This document shows positions 53,276 through 62,558 of a stretch of 64,000 bases of DNA, in pieces. The position numbers and the translations under genes were made by a program. The notes below the pieces were generated by a model, which saw only the letters and a list, made by a program, of their open reading frames with translations, searched no databases and was not told where the DNA came from. The stretch is from an uncultured Cohaesibacter sp. (GTDB lineage: Bacteria; Pseudomonadota; Alphaproteobacteria; Rhizobiales; Cohaesibacteraceae), in assembly GCF_963676275.1 (NCBI RefSeq), contig NZ_OY781091.1, forward strand, positions 3,574,775 to 3,638,774, written 5' to 3'. Numbering within the stretch: position 1 is the first letter of the stretch; each line of letters begins with the position of its first letter.

Positions 53276-54222
53276 TGAAGGCGATTGATGTACGCAATCT
53301 GGTCAAGCGCTTCGGCGGCAAGACCGTGGTCGACAATGTCACCCTGTCCGTCGAGGAAGGCGAGATTTCCGGCTTTCTCGGCCCCAACGGTTCAGGCAAG
53401 ACCACGACCATTCGCGTCATGTGCGGCCTGCTGACACCGGATGAGGGGGAAGGCACCGTTCTGGGCTATGACCTGCGCGCCGATCAACTCCGGATCAAGC
53501 GTCAGGTAGGCTATATGACGCAGAAATTCTCCTTCTATACGGATCTGACGATCGAGGAAAATCTCTTCTTTGTCGCCCGTCTCTATGGCCTTTCACCGGC
53601 CAGCGCCTATGTGCGCGATACGCTGGACAAACTGGGCCTCACCTCGCGCCGCCATCAGCTTTCCGGCCTGTTGTCAGGGGGCTGGAAGCAGCGTCTGGCG
53701 CTGGCCGCCTGCATCATGCATAAACCCAGATTGCTGTTGCTGGATGAACCCACCGCAGGCGTTGACCCCAAGGCACGACGAGAATTCTGGGACGAAATCC
53801 ACGACCTTGCCGCAGACGGCATGACGGTGATGGTCTCCACCCATTATATGGACGAGGCTGAGCGTTGCCACCGCATCAACTATATCGCCTATGGCAAATT
53901 GCTCACCTCAGGTTCTGTCGCAGAGGTTGTCGCCGAGGCTGGTCTCAACACCTTCATCCTCTCCGGCAAAAGCGCCCAGAAGGCCGCCCGCATGCTGGAA
54001 AATGAGCCGGGCGTTGACCAGATTGCCCCCTTCGGCAACAGCCTGCATGTGGTCGGCAAGGACAAGGCGCTGCTAGAAGCGGCCGTACAAAAAGCCTCCC
54101 GACAATTTGACATCCTGTGCGAGCCCGGCCAGACCACGCTGGAAGATGTGTTCATCCAATATATGTCCAGCTCCAGAGACAATATGGCCGAGCCGGAAAA
54201 CGGGGGACACGGACATGCATAA
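53275..54222 (+). CDS. ABC exporter ATPase (ABC-2 type)
   Basis: A 315-residue ATPase of the DrrA/CcmA-like group. Walker A GPNGSGKTT is at residues 36-44, the signature LSGGWKQRL near 138, Walker B LLLLDEP near 155 and the switch HYMDEAERC near 190. The C-terminal 80 residues are the DUF4162-like extension. Relative to E. coli YbhF it has one ATPase domain, so it must dimerise. The stop lies 8 bases inside the permease gene. Confidence 0.92.
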   Translation: MKAIDVRNLVKRFGGKTVVDNVTLSVEEGEISGFLGPNGSGKTTTIRVMCGLLTPDEGEGTVLGYDLRADQLRIKRQVGYMTQKFSFYTDLTIEENLFFVARLYGLSPASAYVRDTLDKLGLTSRRHQLSGLLSGGWKQRLALAACIMHKPRLLLLDEPTAGVDPKARREFWDEIHDLAADGMTVMVSTHYMDEAERCHRINYIAYGKLLTSGSVAEVVAEAGLNTFILSGKSAQKAARMLENEPGVDQIAPFGNSLHVVGKDKALLEAAVQKASRQFDILCEPGQTTLEDVFIQYMSSSRDNMAEPENGGHGHA

Positions 54223-55342
54223 TCTGTTCTCCTTCTACCGCCTCTACGCCCTGCTGGCCAAGGAAATCACGCAAATGATGCGGGACCGCATCACATTTGC
54301 CATGATGATCGGCATTCCGCTGGTGCAGCTGGCGCTATTCGGCTTTGCCATCAACACCGACCCCAAGCAACTGCCCTCTGCCCTTGTAACCACATCGCAG
54401 GACCAGTTCACCCGCGCCATTGTCTCGGCCTTGCAGGTGACCAACTATTACCGCTTCGATTATGTCGGCATCTCGGCAGAGGAAGCCGATGAATTGATGC
54501 TGGAAGGGCGCATCTCCTTCATCGTGACCATTCCATCCGATCTTTCCAAGCGACTGCTGCGCGGCGACAACCCGCAGATCCTGATAGAAGCGGACGCCTC
54601 TGACCCGTCCGCTTCTTCCGGTGCCGTGTCGACGCTGGCAACCGTCGCCCAAAAGGCCTTTGCCCGCGAACTGGACAGCGATGATAGCTCAAGCAGCAGC
54701 AGTCTCGATATCGTCGTTCACAAACGCTTCAATCCCGAAGGCATCTCACAGTACAACATCGTGCCCGGCCTGCTCGGCGTCATCCTGCAACTGGTCATGG
54801 TGATGATGACCGCCATGGCGCTGACCCGCGAGGTGGAGCGGGGAACGATGGAAAATCTGCTCGCCATGCCTGCCACGCCCTTCGAGATCATGCTGGGCAA
54901 GGTTCTGCCCTATCTGGGAGTCGGAGCCGTGCAGGTCGTGGTCATTCTGGTCGCGGCCAAGCTGGTCTTCCATGTGCCCTTTGTCGGCTCGCTGGGGCTG
55001 CTTGTTGGTGGCATTCTGGTCTTCATCTCGTCCCTCGTCCTCATTGGCTATTTCATCTCCACCGTCGCAGGCAGCCAGATGCAGGCCATGCAGATGAGCT
55101 TCTTTTTCTTCCTGCCCTCGCTGATGCTGTCGGGCTTCATGTTTCCCTTCAAGGGCATGCCGCACTGGGCGCAGTCGATCGGCGAGATTTTCCCGCTCAC
55201 CCATTTCCTGCGCATCGTGCGCGGCGTGATGCTGAAGGGGGCAGATCTGGAGGCCATGCGTTCGCCCATGCTGGCGCTTGTCGGTTTCACCGTGCTGCTG
55301 GTCATTTTCTCGCTCGCTCGCTTCCGCAAGACGCTGGACTGA
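54215..55342 (+). CDS. ABC-2 type exporter permease (YbhS/YbhR-like)
   Basis: A 375-residue inner-membrane protein. One N-terminal helix (MMIGIPLVQLALFGFAI) is followed by a large periplasmic loop (about residues 45-175, with a Ser-rich patch DSDDSSSSSS). Five C-terminal helices begin at IVPGLLGVILQLVMVMMTAMAL, with EVERGTMENLLAMPATPFEIMLGK as the ABC-2 signature. Only one permease gene is present where E. coli has two, so it should form a homodimer. Confidence 0.9.
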   Translation: MHNLFSFYRLYALLAKEITQMMRDRITFAMMIGIPLVQLALFGFAINTDPKQLPSALVTTSQDQFTRAIVSALQVTNYYRFDYVGISAEEADELMLEGRISFIVTIPSDLSKRLLRGDNPQILIEADASDPSASSGAVSTLATVAQKAFARELDSDDSSSSSSLDIVVHKRFNPEGISQYNIVPGLLGVILQLVMVMMTAMALTREVERGTMENLLAMPATPFEIMLGKVLPYLGVGAVQVVVILVAAKLVFHVPFVGSLGLLVGGILVFISSLVLIGYFISTVAGSQMQAMQMSFFFFLPSLMLSGFMFPFKGMPHWAQSIGEIFPLTHFLRIVRGVMLKGADLEAMRSPMLALVGFTVLLVIFSLARFRKTLD

Positions 55343-55364
55343 CAGCCGCCGACCACACAGACCT

Positions 55365-55425
55365 TTATACAGCATTTTTGCTCATACGCCCATAGCAGGG
55401 GCATTTGAGCAAAAATGCTGTATAA
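55365..55425. repeat. Perfect 20-bp inverted repeat between two exporter operons
   Basis: Arms at 55365-55384 and 55406-55425 are exact complements (TTATACAGCA..TTGCTCA and TGAGCAA..TGCTGTATAA) around a 21-base spacer. The AT-rich arms differ from the surrounding GC-rich coding DNA. It may be a terminator hairpin, an operator pair, or a small mobile-element remnant. Confidence 0.9.
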
Positions 55426-55482
55426 TGCCAATGAATGCAGAATGTGAAGATCAACAGGCATCCCCTATGTGAGGTCGATCAG

Positions 55483-56205
55483 ATGCATAACGGCAAAAGC
55501 CAATCCCTTGCCTTCAGGACAAAAGGTCTAACCAAGGTCTATGGCCAAGGCAATGCAGCGGTGCATGCCCTGCGCGGGGTTGATCTGGAAATTCCCTCCG
55601 GCGAAATCGTGGTGCTGCTAGGCCCATCCGGCAGCGGCAAATCGACCCTGCTCAATATCATCGGCGGCCTTGATCGAGCCACCGACGGCGAAGTCTATTT
55701 TCGCGACCTGTGTCTGTCCGATCTTCCCGATGACAAGTTGACCCTCTATCGCCGCGACCATGTCGGCTTCGTCTTCCAATTCTACAATCTGATGCCGAGC
55801 CTCACCGCCCATGAGAATGTCGAGCTGGTAACAGAGATTGCCGACGACCCCATATCGGCGCAAGAAGCGCTGGCGCTGGTCGGTCTTGCCGAGCGGGCCG
55901 ACCATTTCCCCGCCCAGCTTTCCGGCGGAGAGCAGCAAAGAGTGGCCATCGCCCGCGCCATCGCCAAGCAGCCCACCGTTCTTTTCTGCGACGAGCCGAC
56001 CGGCGCGCTGGACAGCAAGACCGGCAAGGTGGTGCTCAAGGTCCTCAAGGATATCAACGAGACGCTGGGAGCAACTCTGCTCATCGTCACCCATGCGGCC
56101 AGCACTGCGGCCATGGCCGATCGCGTCATCCACTTTGCCGACGGGCATATCAGAGAAGTGGTGAAAAACGAGAATAAGCGCGATCCCGAAGAGATCGAAT
56201 GGTAG
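55483..56205 (+). CDS. MacB/LolD-type ABC ATPase
   Basis: A 240-residue ATPase that should drive the FtsX-type permease encoded next. Walker [10 protein letters not shown] is at residues 47-55, [27 protein letters not shown] is the Q-loop region typical of LolD/MacB, the signature is LSGGEQQRV near 147 and Walker B is [12 protein letters not shown] near 165. The ATG at 55483 has GAGG upstream; the ATG at 55435 lacks a ribosome site. Confidence 0.92.
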   Translation: MHNGKSQSLAFRTKGLTKVYGQGNAAVHALRGVDLEIPSGEIVVLLGPSGSGKSTLLNIIGGLDRATDGEVYFRDLCLSDLPDDKLTLYRRDHVGFVFQFYNLMPSLTAHENVELVTEIADDPISAQEALALVGLAERADHFPAQLSGGEQQRVAIARAIAKQPTVLFCDEPTGALDSKTGKVVLKVLKDINETLGATLLIVTHAASTAAMADRVIHFADGHIREVVKNENKRDPEEIEW

Positions 56206-56217
56206 GAGAGAAACAAC

Positions 56218-58581
56218 ATGTCTCCTCTGGACCGGAAACTGGCAAGAGACCTCTGGCGCATCAAGGGGCAGGCAATTGCCATTGCGATGGTGATCGCCAC
56301 CGGTGTCACCCTGCTGGTGATGATGGCCGGTGTCATCAATTCGCTCGAGGAAACCCGGCGCGTCTATTATGAGCGCAATCGCCTCGGTGATCTGTTTGCC
56401 CCGGTCAAACGGGCGCCTGCCCATATTGTCCGCAAATTGTCCGCCCTGCCCGGCGTCTCCGCAGCAGAGGGCCGCATCACCGGTTCGGCGCTTGTCAGCC
56501 TGCCCAGCCTTGATCTCCCCCTGCGCGCCAGTGCCATTTCCCTGCCCGACCATGGCGAGCCGCGCCTCAATGCCATTCATCTCACCGATGGTCGCCGCAT
56601 GGATGTCCGAAATTCCGATGAAATCATCTTGCTCAACAGCTTCGCCAAGGCGCACGACCTCAAGCCGGGCGACACAATATCCGCCACGATGAATGGGGCC
56701 AAACGCAATCTGCAAATCGTCGGTCTGGCCCAGTCTCCGGAATATCTCTACAGCGTCGCGCCGGGCGAAATGGTGTCCGATGACAGCCGCTTTGGCGTCA
56801 TCTGGATGAGCCAGACAGCCCTTGCCGCCGCCTTTGACATGCAGGGGGCATTCAACGAGATCATTCTCTCTCTTGGCCGCAGCAATCATTTGCAGGAAAC
56901 CCTTGATCAGGTTGACAAGATCCTTGCCCCTTATGGTGGCCTTGGAGCCTACGGCCTCAAGGATCTGACATCCAATCGCTTTGTCACCGAGGAAATCGAG
57001 GGCATGCGTTCCTCGGCCAAAATCGTACCGCCGCTGTTCCTCGCGGTTGCTGCCTTCCTGCTCAATATCGTCATTTCCCGCATGGTGGAGGCCGAGCGTG
57101 AACAGATCGGGCTGATCAAGTCCTTTGGCTATACCAATTGGGAAGTCGGTCTGCATTATTTCAAATTCGTGCTGGTGATCGCCATTGGCGGTGCCATTCT
57201 TGGCTGCATCGGCGGCATCGCGCTGGGGCGTTCGATGATGCCGCTCTACCAGACCTATTACAAATTCCCGATATTGCTTTTCCGATTGGAGCCGGCCTCT
57301 TTTGCCACCGCGATCCTGACCTCAGTCGCTGCCGCCTCGGCTGGTGGATTGCTGGTCTTGCACAAGGTTTTCGCCCTAACACCAGCCGAAGCCATGCGCC
57401 CGCCCGCCCCGCCAGATTACTCAAAAAGCAATCGTCTGGGCAAAAGGCTCAATCGCTTTCTCGATCAGCCAAGCCGCATGGTGTTAAGACGGATCACCCG
57501 CCAGCCGGGCCGGATGCTCGGCTCGCTGATGGGCATTGCCTGCGGCATGGCCCTGTCCGTGTCGATGATATCGATGCTGGCGGGCTTTGACCGCACCATC
57601 GACCTGACCTACAGCGTGACAGACCGCTCCGACGTGACGGTAACCTTCACCCATGCGCTGGGGCCGCAAAGCATTCACGAGCTGGACAGCATCCCCGGCG
57701 TTATCGAAACAGAGCCGGAACGCAGCGTGGCCGTTGTCTTCCGCAACGGAACCAGGAGCTATCGCGGCGCCATCAATGCCCTCGTTCCGGAACCGCGCCT
57801 CAAACGCGCCCTTGATGACAAAAGCGCGCCCATCCCGCTGCCGGAACGCGGTATCATCCTGTCGCGCTCCCTTGCAGCCGAGCTTGATATCGAGCCCGGA
57901 GAAAGCCTCGGCATCGAAGTGCTTGAAGGCCAGCGCCCCACCCTGATCATCCCGGTGAGCGGGGTGGCCGAAAGCCTGCTGGGTTCTCCCGCCTATATGC
58001 GCATGCAAACCCTGACGCGGCTTCTGGGGGAACCGGGGCGCGTCTCGGCGGTTTATTTGCGGATCGACAAGAACAAGGCCAGCAGCATTTTCAAGGCGCT
58101 CAAGAGCCGCCCCTATGTGGCAGGCGTCAGCATGAAATCCGATGCGCGGGCCGCCTTCCAGAAGATGATGGACACCGGCGCTGGCTCGATGCGCTATATC
58201 ATGCTGATCATAGCGGGCATCATCACCTTCGGCATTGTCTATAACGCCGCCCGCATCGCCTTTGCCGAGCGCCAGCGCGATCTGGCCAGCCTCAGGGTTA
58301 TGGGCTTTACCAGACCCGAGGTTTCATTTGTGCTGCTGGGCGAACTGGCCATCATCACATTGGCCGCACTGCCCATCGGCTCCATTCTGGGCTATTATTT
58401 CACCATCGTGATTGCCAAGGGCTTCAGCACGGATCTTTACCAGATCCCGATCCTGTTCATTCCGGAAAGCTATGGCCGGGCATCGCTTGCGGTGCTGGTC
58501 GCGGCGGTCTTTTCAGGCTGGATCGTGCGACGCGACATAGATCGCGCCGATCTCGTTGCGGCCCTGAAAATCAGGGAATGA
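56218..58581 (+). CDS. FtsX-type ABC permease with two FtsX modules
   Basis: A 787-residue inner-membrane protein. It has an N-terminal helix (AIAIAMVIATGVTLLVMMAG), a periplasmic domain, three helices (about 265-385), a second MacB-like core starting with a helix near 440 and a final helix trio (about 660-775). The two FtsX domains put it in the class of large permeases that form mechanotransmission transporters. These act on periplasmic substrates or lipoproteins without moving them across the inner membrane. AGGAG precedes the ATG. Confidence 0.9.
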   Translation: MSPLDRKLARDLWRIKGQAIAIAMVIATGVTLLVMMAGVINSLEETRRVYYERNRLGDLFAPVKRAPAHIVRKLSALPGVSAAEGRITGSALVSLPSLDLPLRASAISLPDHGEPRLNAIHLTDGRRMDVRNSDEIILLNSFAKAHDLKPGDTISATMNGAKRNLQIVGLAQSPEYLYSVAPGEMVSDDSRFGVIWMSQTALAAAFDMQGAFNEIILSLGRSNHLQETLDQVDKILAPYGGLGAYGLKDLTSNRFVTEEIEGMRSSAKIVPPLFLAVAAFLLNIVISRMVEAEREQIGLIKSFGYTNWEVGLHYFKFVLVIAIGGAILGCIGGIALGRSMMPLYQTYYKFPILLFRLEPASFATAILTSVAAASAGGLLVLHKVFALTPAEAMRPPAPPDYSKSNRLGKRLNRFLDQPSRMVLRRITRQPGRMLGSLMGIACGMALSVSMISMLAGFDRTIDLTYSVTDRSDVTVTFTHALGPQSIHELDSIPGVIETEPERSVAVVFRNGTRSYRGAINALVPEPRLKRALDDKSAPIPLPERGIILSRSLAAELDIEPGESLGIEVLEGQRPTLIIPVSGVAESLLGSPAYMRMQTLTRLLGEPGRVSAVYLRIDKNKASSIFKALKSRPYVAGVSMKSDARAAFQKMMDTGAGSMRYIMLIIAGIITFGIVYNAARIAFAERQRDLASLRVMGFTRPEVSFVLLGELAIITLAALPIGSILGYYFTIVIAKGFSTDLYQIPILFIPESYGRASLAVLVAAVFSGWIVRRDIDRADLVAALKIRE

Positions 58582-58609
58582 ACGGCTATCGCTAACCGGA
58601 GGGCTCATC

Positions 58610-59833
58610 ATGGCCAAAAAAAGATCCCGTTCCTATTTTGCCATCACTGCGGCGCTCTTCGTCATCGCCGGGCTGACTTATGCCTTCTGGCCGCGCCCGC
58701 TTTCGGTCGACATCGGCACGGCTCAGACGGGATCGATGATTGTCACCGTCGATGAGGAAGGCTTCACCCGCGTGCATGATGCCTATGTGGTGGCAAGCCC
58801 GGTGACAGGGCGATTGCTGCGCGTCGAGGTCGAACCGGGCGATCCCGTATTGAAGGGCGAGACGGTCATCGCGCAAATTCGCCCTGCCAGTCCGGCCATG
58901 CTCGACATCAGAACCCGCGAGCAGGCAAGAGCATCCGTAACGGCTGCACAAGCCACCCTGCGCGTCGCAAAGGCCGACCTCAACAAGGCCGGCTCCGATC
59001 TGGAACTCGCCCGCGAGGAACTGAGCCGCACCCGCCAGCTCGCAGAAAAGGGCACAGCCAGCAAGGCCCAACTTGACGAGGCCGAGGCCAATTATCGCAG
59101 CGCCAGCGCCGCCAGAGACAGCACAGAAGCGGTGATTGCGGTAAGAGAAGCGGAACTGGCCAATGCCCGCGCCCGCCTCATCGGCTTTGAGGAAAATGGC
59201 AACACCGGCTCTGACACTACGCTTTCCATCATCCCCCTGACTGCCCCTGCGACCGGCACCATCCTGCGCGTCATCCAGAAGAGCGAGACCACCCTTTCCG
59301 CAGGCACCGACATCATGGAAATTGGCAATGTCGATCATGATCTGGAAGTGGTGGTGGAATTGCTCTCCACCGATGCGGTGCAGGTCACCCCCGGCGACCG
59401 CGTGATGATAGAGGACTGGGGCGGTGAGGCGCAGCTTGAAGGCACCGTCAAGCGGGTCGAACCATGGGGTTATACGAAATATTCCTCTCTCGGCGTTGAG
59501 GAACAACGGGTGAAAACCATCATCGCCTTTACCGGTCCGAAAGAGCTGCGCGACAAGCTCGGCCATGGCTACAGGGTTGAGGTAAAAATCGTCATCTGGT
59601 CGACCGACAACAGCCTGCTCATTCCCTCCAATGCCCTGTTCCGGGATGGCGAGAAGTGGGCGGTCTTTAAAGTCGTGCACAAAACTGCATATCAAACCGG
59701 TGTAAAGGTCGGAAAAGACAATGGCATTTCGGCTCAAATTCTTGATGGACTAAAGTCGGGAGACGAGATCATTCTCTACCCCTCCTCCGGGCTAACCGAC
59801 GGAGCCAAGGTGAGCCGCAGGCAGGCTGAGTAA
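58610..59833 (+). CDS. MacA/HlyD-type periplasmic adaptor
   Basis: A 407-residue adaptor anchored by one N-terminal helix (YFAITAALFVIAGLTYAFW). A lipoyl-type half (TGRLLRVEVEPGDPVLKGETVIAQI) starts near residue 62, a coiled-coil hairpin rich in Ala, Glu and Arg spans about 105-185, the second lipoyl half follows (LTAPATGTILRVIQKSETTLSAG) and beta-barrel and membrane-proximal domains close the protein. It completes the second exporter with the ATPase and FtsX permease; the outer-membrane partner is not in the window. GGAGGG precedes the ATG. Confidence 0.9.
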   Translation: MAKKRSRSYFAITAALFVIAGLTYAFWPRPLSVDIGTAQTGSMIVTVDEEGFTRVHDAYVVASPVTGRLLRVEVEPGDPVLKGETVIAQIRPASPAMLDIRTREQARASVTAAQATLRVAKADLNKAGSDLELAREELSRTRQLAEKGTASKAQLDEAEANYRSASAARDSTEAVIAVREAELANARARLIGFEENGNTGSDTTLSIIPLTAPATGTILRVIQKSETTLSAGTDIMEIGNVDHDLEVVVELLSTDAVQVTPGDRVMIEDWGGEAQLEGTVKRVEPWGYTKYSSLGVEEQRVKTIIAFTGPKELRDKLGHGYRVEVKIVIWSTDNSLLIPSNALFRDGEKWAVFKVVHKTAYQTGVKVGKDNGISAQILDGLKSGDEIILYPSSGLTDGAKVSRRQAE

Positions 59834-59890
59834 GCTGAAATTTTCTCACAAGTCTGCAAAGGCCCCGCGCCAAACGGCAAACCCGCAAGA

Positions 59891-59928
59891 TCACCGAAGG
59901 CAAAAGCCGAAGTCACCAAAGGCAAAAG
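59891..59928 (+). repeat. Duplicated ribosome-site segment upstream of the pectinesterase gene
   Basis: TCACCGAAGGCAAAAG (59891-59906) and TCACCAAAGGCAAAAG (59913-59928) are direct repeats 22 bp apart. The second copy supplies the AAAGG ribosome site for the ATG at 59930. Confidence 0.7.
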
Positions 59929-59929
59929 A

Positions 59930-61375
59930 ATGACAGACATGCTAATGACCAGCACTCCGACCCGGCCGCAAATGACCAAAGAGCAGGCAGACCTCTATCG
60001 CCCGGAAATGGTCCTCAAGCATGATGTCGCCGAAAAAGAGCGGGCGAAATGGGATCCGATTGCCCCGGCGCTGACAGACAGCCCTCGGGCACTTGTTCCC
60101 GATTATCGGGTCGATCCGGGCGACATGACCAGCCTCGACTGCTTCGCTTCCATCCAGCAGGCAATCAGCAAGGCCGTCAGCGATGCCAAGATCCACCGCC
60201 GCACCCGCCGCCTCTATATCGAGATTGCACCGGGCACCTATGACGAACTGGTCTATATTCCGGCTCTGGAAGTGAATGGCCAGAAAGTACCGATCACGCT
60301 CTATGGCCGGGAGAGCGATGCAAGCCTGACAAAAATCTCCGTAAATATCGATCAGGGCCTTACCGCCGATGCCTATAGCGAACTGTTCGGCCCCGCTTTC
60401 CTCAACACCGAACATACCATCAGGGACATGTTCAAGGAGGTTGCCTCGCGCGGCACGTTCGATATCGGCACCACCAATTCCTGCGTCTTGCGCATTCGCA
60501 ATGACGGCTTCGAGGCGGTCAACCTGACCATCGAAAACCGCTATAATGAAGACCGCCTGACCCCGGATATTGCCAACAGGGCGGATGTTTCGCGCAATGA
60601 CAAGGGCCAATATTCCCATGGCCAGCATCAGGCCGTGGCCTTATTGGTGGATGGCGCAGACCGGGTCATGTTCGAGAATGTGCGTCTGCTGGGTGATCAG
60701 GACACGCTCTATTTCAAGACCAACGAACCAAAGGTCACGGTAAAATCCTATTATAAGGATTGCTATATTGAGGGGGATGTCGATTTCATCTTCGGCAACA
60801 GCACGGCCTTTTTCGACCATTGCGAAATTTGCTCCAAAGGCGCGCGCACATCAGACACCTATGTCGCAGCCCCCAGCACCAACATCCATATTCCCTATGG
60901 CATCGTTTTCTGGAATTGCGATTTCACCCATGATGACAGCGAGGCCGCCCAGAAGGGTACTTTCTATCTCGGTCGGCAATGGTTCGAGCGAGTTCGGGCA
61001 ACCCCCTATGGCACCTCTCCGGTTCCTAACTATAGCTGCACGCTGGGAGAGCTTTCCCATTATGAGGAGCCGACCGGCACGATTGCACTCAAGACCCTTG
61101 AAGCGGTGGGCAAGGTCGCGGTGCTGCATAGCCGCATCGGCAGCCACATCAATCCCGCCGCCCCCTGGACCGACTGGAACGGCGGCAGCTTCGAGAAGGA
61201 CGGCAGCTATCACCCCGCACCATGGGCCCCGCGCTTCCGCCCGGTTCAATTCGGCATTGCGGATTTCAACCGCTATCTTGCCGACTGGCTGAAGCAACAG
61301 GATCTTGACTATCCGGAGCAGGATGCCCCGTTGCCCTTCATTGCCGAATATGGCAACAGGCAAACGGTGCTGTAA
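59930..61375 (+). CDS. Pectinesterase without a signal peptide
   Basis: A 481-residue carbohydrate esterase family 8 protein that removes methyl esters from pectin or oligogalacturonides. Catalytic motifs are GQHQAVALL near 229 (Gln oxyanion hole), LLGDQDTLYFKT with Asp258, GDVDFIFGNSTAFFD with Asp285 and FYLGRQW with the substrate Arg near 347. The right-handed beta-helix pattern is intact. Most relatives are secreted or lipid-anchored, but the N-terminus here is polar and lacks a signal peptide, so it may act on imported methylated oligomers. It is 95 bases after the adaptor gene. Its hexuronate products would feed the uxa genes at 11-15 kb. Confidence 0.9.
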   Translation: MTDMLMTSTPTRPQMTKEQADLYRPEMVLKHDVAEKERAKWDPIAPALTDSPRALVPDYRVDPGDMTSLDCFASIQQAISKAVSDAKIHRRTRRLYIEIAPGTYDELVYIPALEVNGQKVPITLYGRESDASLTKISVNIDQGLTADAYSELFGPAFLNTEHTIRDMFKEVASRGTFDIGTTNSCVLRIRNDGFEAVNLTIENRYNEDRLTPDIANRADVSRNDKGQYSHGQHQAVALLVDGADRVMFENVRLLGDQDTLYFKTNEPKVTVKSYYKDCYIEGDVDFIFGNSTAFFDHCEICSKGARTSDTYVAAPSTNIHIPYGIVFWNCDFTHDDSEAAQKGTFYLGRQWFERVRATPYGTSPVPNYSCTLGELSHYEEPTGTIALKTLEAVGKVAVLHSRIGSHINPAAPWTDWNGGSFEKDGSYHPAPWAPRFRPVQFGIADFNRYLADWLKQQDLDYPEQDAPLPFIAEYGNRQTVL

Positions 61376-61681
61376 TCTCGGCAAATCACGCCCGGCTACA
61401 CTGACGAGGCCAGAAAATGCGCGGCAAAATACCAGCCTGCCAAAGACAAGTCAGTCCATGAAAGAGCAAAGGGCCCTAACGGGCCCTTACACTGAAATCA
61501 CAACAAGACCAGATTGAGACGCTCCATGGCGGAAAGCATGGCTGCATAAACAGCAAGCCGCCGTCCTGCATCGCCGCTCGTCATCTCTACGCGCCGCTTC
61601 CGGCTCGTCACGTCTGAGAACCGCTACCGCGTGTCATTTCTGAGAACCGCTACCGCTCGGAGACGATTGCCCAAAAGGCCC
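61376..61681. other. Intergenic region with a hairpin and an 18-bp direct repeat
   Basis: AAGGGCCC-TAAC-GGGCCCTT (61469-61488) is a perfect 8-bp stem without a T-run. An 18-bp repeat, TCTGAGAACCGCTACCGC, occurs at 61613-61630 and 61639-61656. No gene is visible between the pectinesterase and the first sulfotransferase-like gene. Confidence 0.6.
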
Positions 61682-62362
61682 CTAAATCGCCGCATCCCCT
61701 TTCAGCAGCGCCTCATAACGCCGTTCCTTCTCTTCCACTCCGGGAAATTTCGACAACATCTCTTCCCGGCTCATGAAGAAAGAAATCTCGGAATTGTCCT
61801 TGCTATATTCCTTTTGACTCTTGAGATCATTGACGACCGGCCACTGTTCCCAGAAGTCCTGCCATTTATCCGAGATTTCACACTTCAGACACTGCGACGC
61901 CCGGACCGGATCGAAAATGTCGCGTTCCTCCAGCGGGATCATCACCAACCGGCCGGCTTTTTCCGCATGCTCGTAAAATTCGAGATTCTTCGTCCAAAGA
62001 TGCTCGACCCTGGCCGGACGCATTCCCCATGGCTTGATATTGCCATGAGAATTGATGACCTTCTGCAAGGGACGATAAGTCGCAATGACTGCCGCTTCGG
62101 GAAAGATGTCAAACAGCCTCATGGCGTCATCATCAACGCCGGGATCTTCCAGCTTGAGTGCCTCCAGATTGTGATGATTGACAAATTCCTCGATCTTCCC
62201 CTGATCTCTGAAGGAATGATAGGTGGGAACCAACCCTTCGGCAGATTTTCGGGCTGAATTCACTTTTCCGAACGGATAAGGCATTCGGCCAAAAAGCGCA
62301 GAAACCAGACGAATGGAAAATTCACTGCCGCTCCGGCTGCCGGCCACAAATAAAAACTTCAT
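61682..62362 (-). CDS. Sulfotransferase-like protein, 226 aa
   Basis: A 226-residue cytoplasmic protein. The N-terminal FLFVAGSRSGSEFSIRLVSAL resembles the PAPS-binding loop of P-loop sulfotransferases, and VIATYRPLQKVINSHGNIKPWG near residue 92-113 has the R..P......S pattern of the 3'-phosphate site. The fit is weaker than for the neighbouring gene, so assignment is tentative. The likely acceptor would be a glycan or lipid. Confidence 0.6.
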   Translation of the reverse strand: MKFLFVAGSRSGSEFSIRLVSALFGRMPYPFGKVNSARKSAEGLVPTYHSFRDQGKIEEFVNHHNLEALKLEDPGVDDDAMRLFDIFPEAAVIATYRPLQKVINSHGNIKPWGMRPARVEHLWTKNLEFYEHAEKAGRLVMIPLEERDIFDPVRASQCLKCEISDKWQDFWEQWPVVNDLKSQKEYSKDNSEISFFMSREEMLSKFPGVEEKERRYEALLKGDAAI

Positions 62363-62558
62363 ATTAACGCGCCCATTATCGATTTAAAATTGAATCGCGG
62401 CCCCATCTTGTTGTGTTTAAAAACACAATGCAACTTCACATTTCATGCTGACAATTTGATATTCAGAACTGTAAAGAGGCCAGCTTTACAGCATGAATGG
62501 TCCGGGCATCCTCTTGCCTGCCAGCAATCGCCTAAGGCGCCGGAATCTCAGGCCAGTC

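Noticed and set aside
55618-57156. 512-codon minus-strand frame across two exporter genes
   Set aside because: It spans two clear plus-strand genes and their junction and shows no family features.
61613-61656. 18-bp direct repeat as a phage or tRNA-linked attachment site
   Set aside because: There is no integrase, tRNA or element boundary nearby and the copies are only 26 bp apart.
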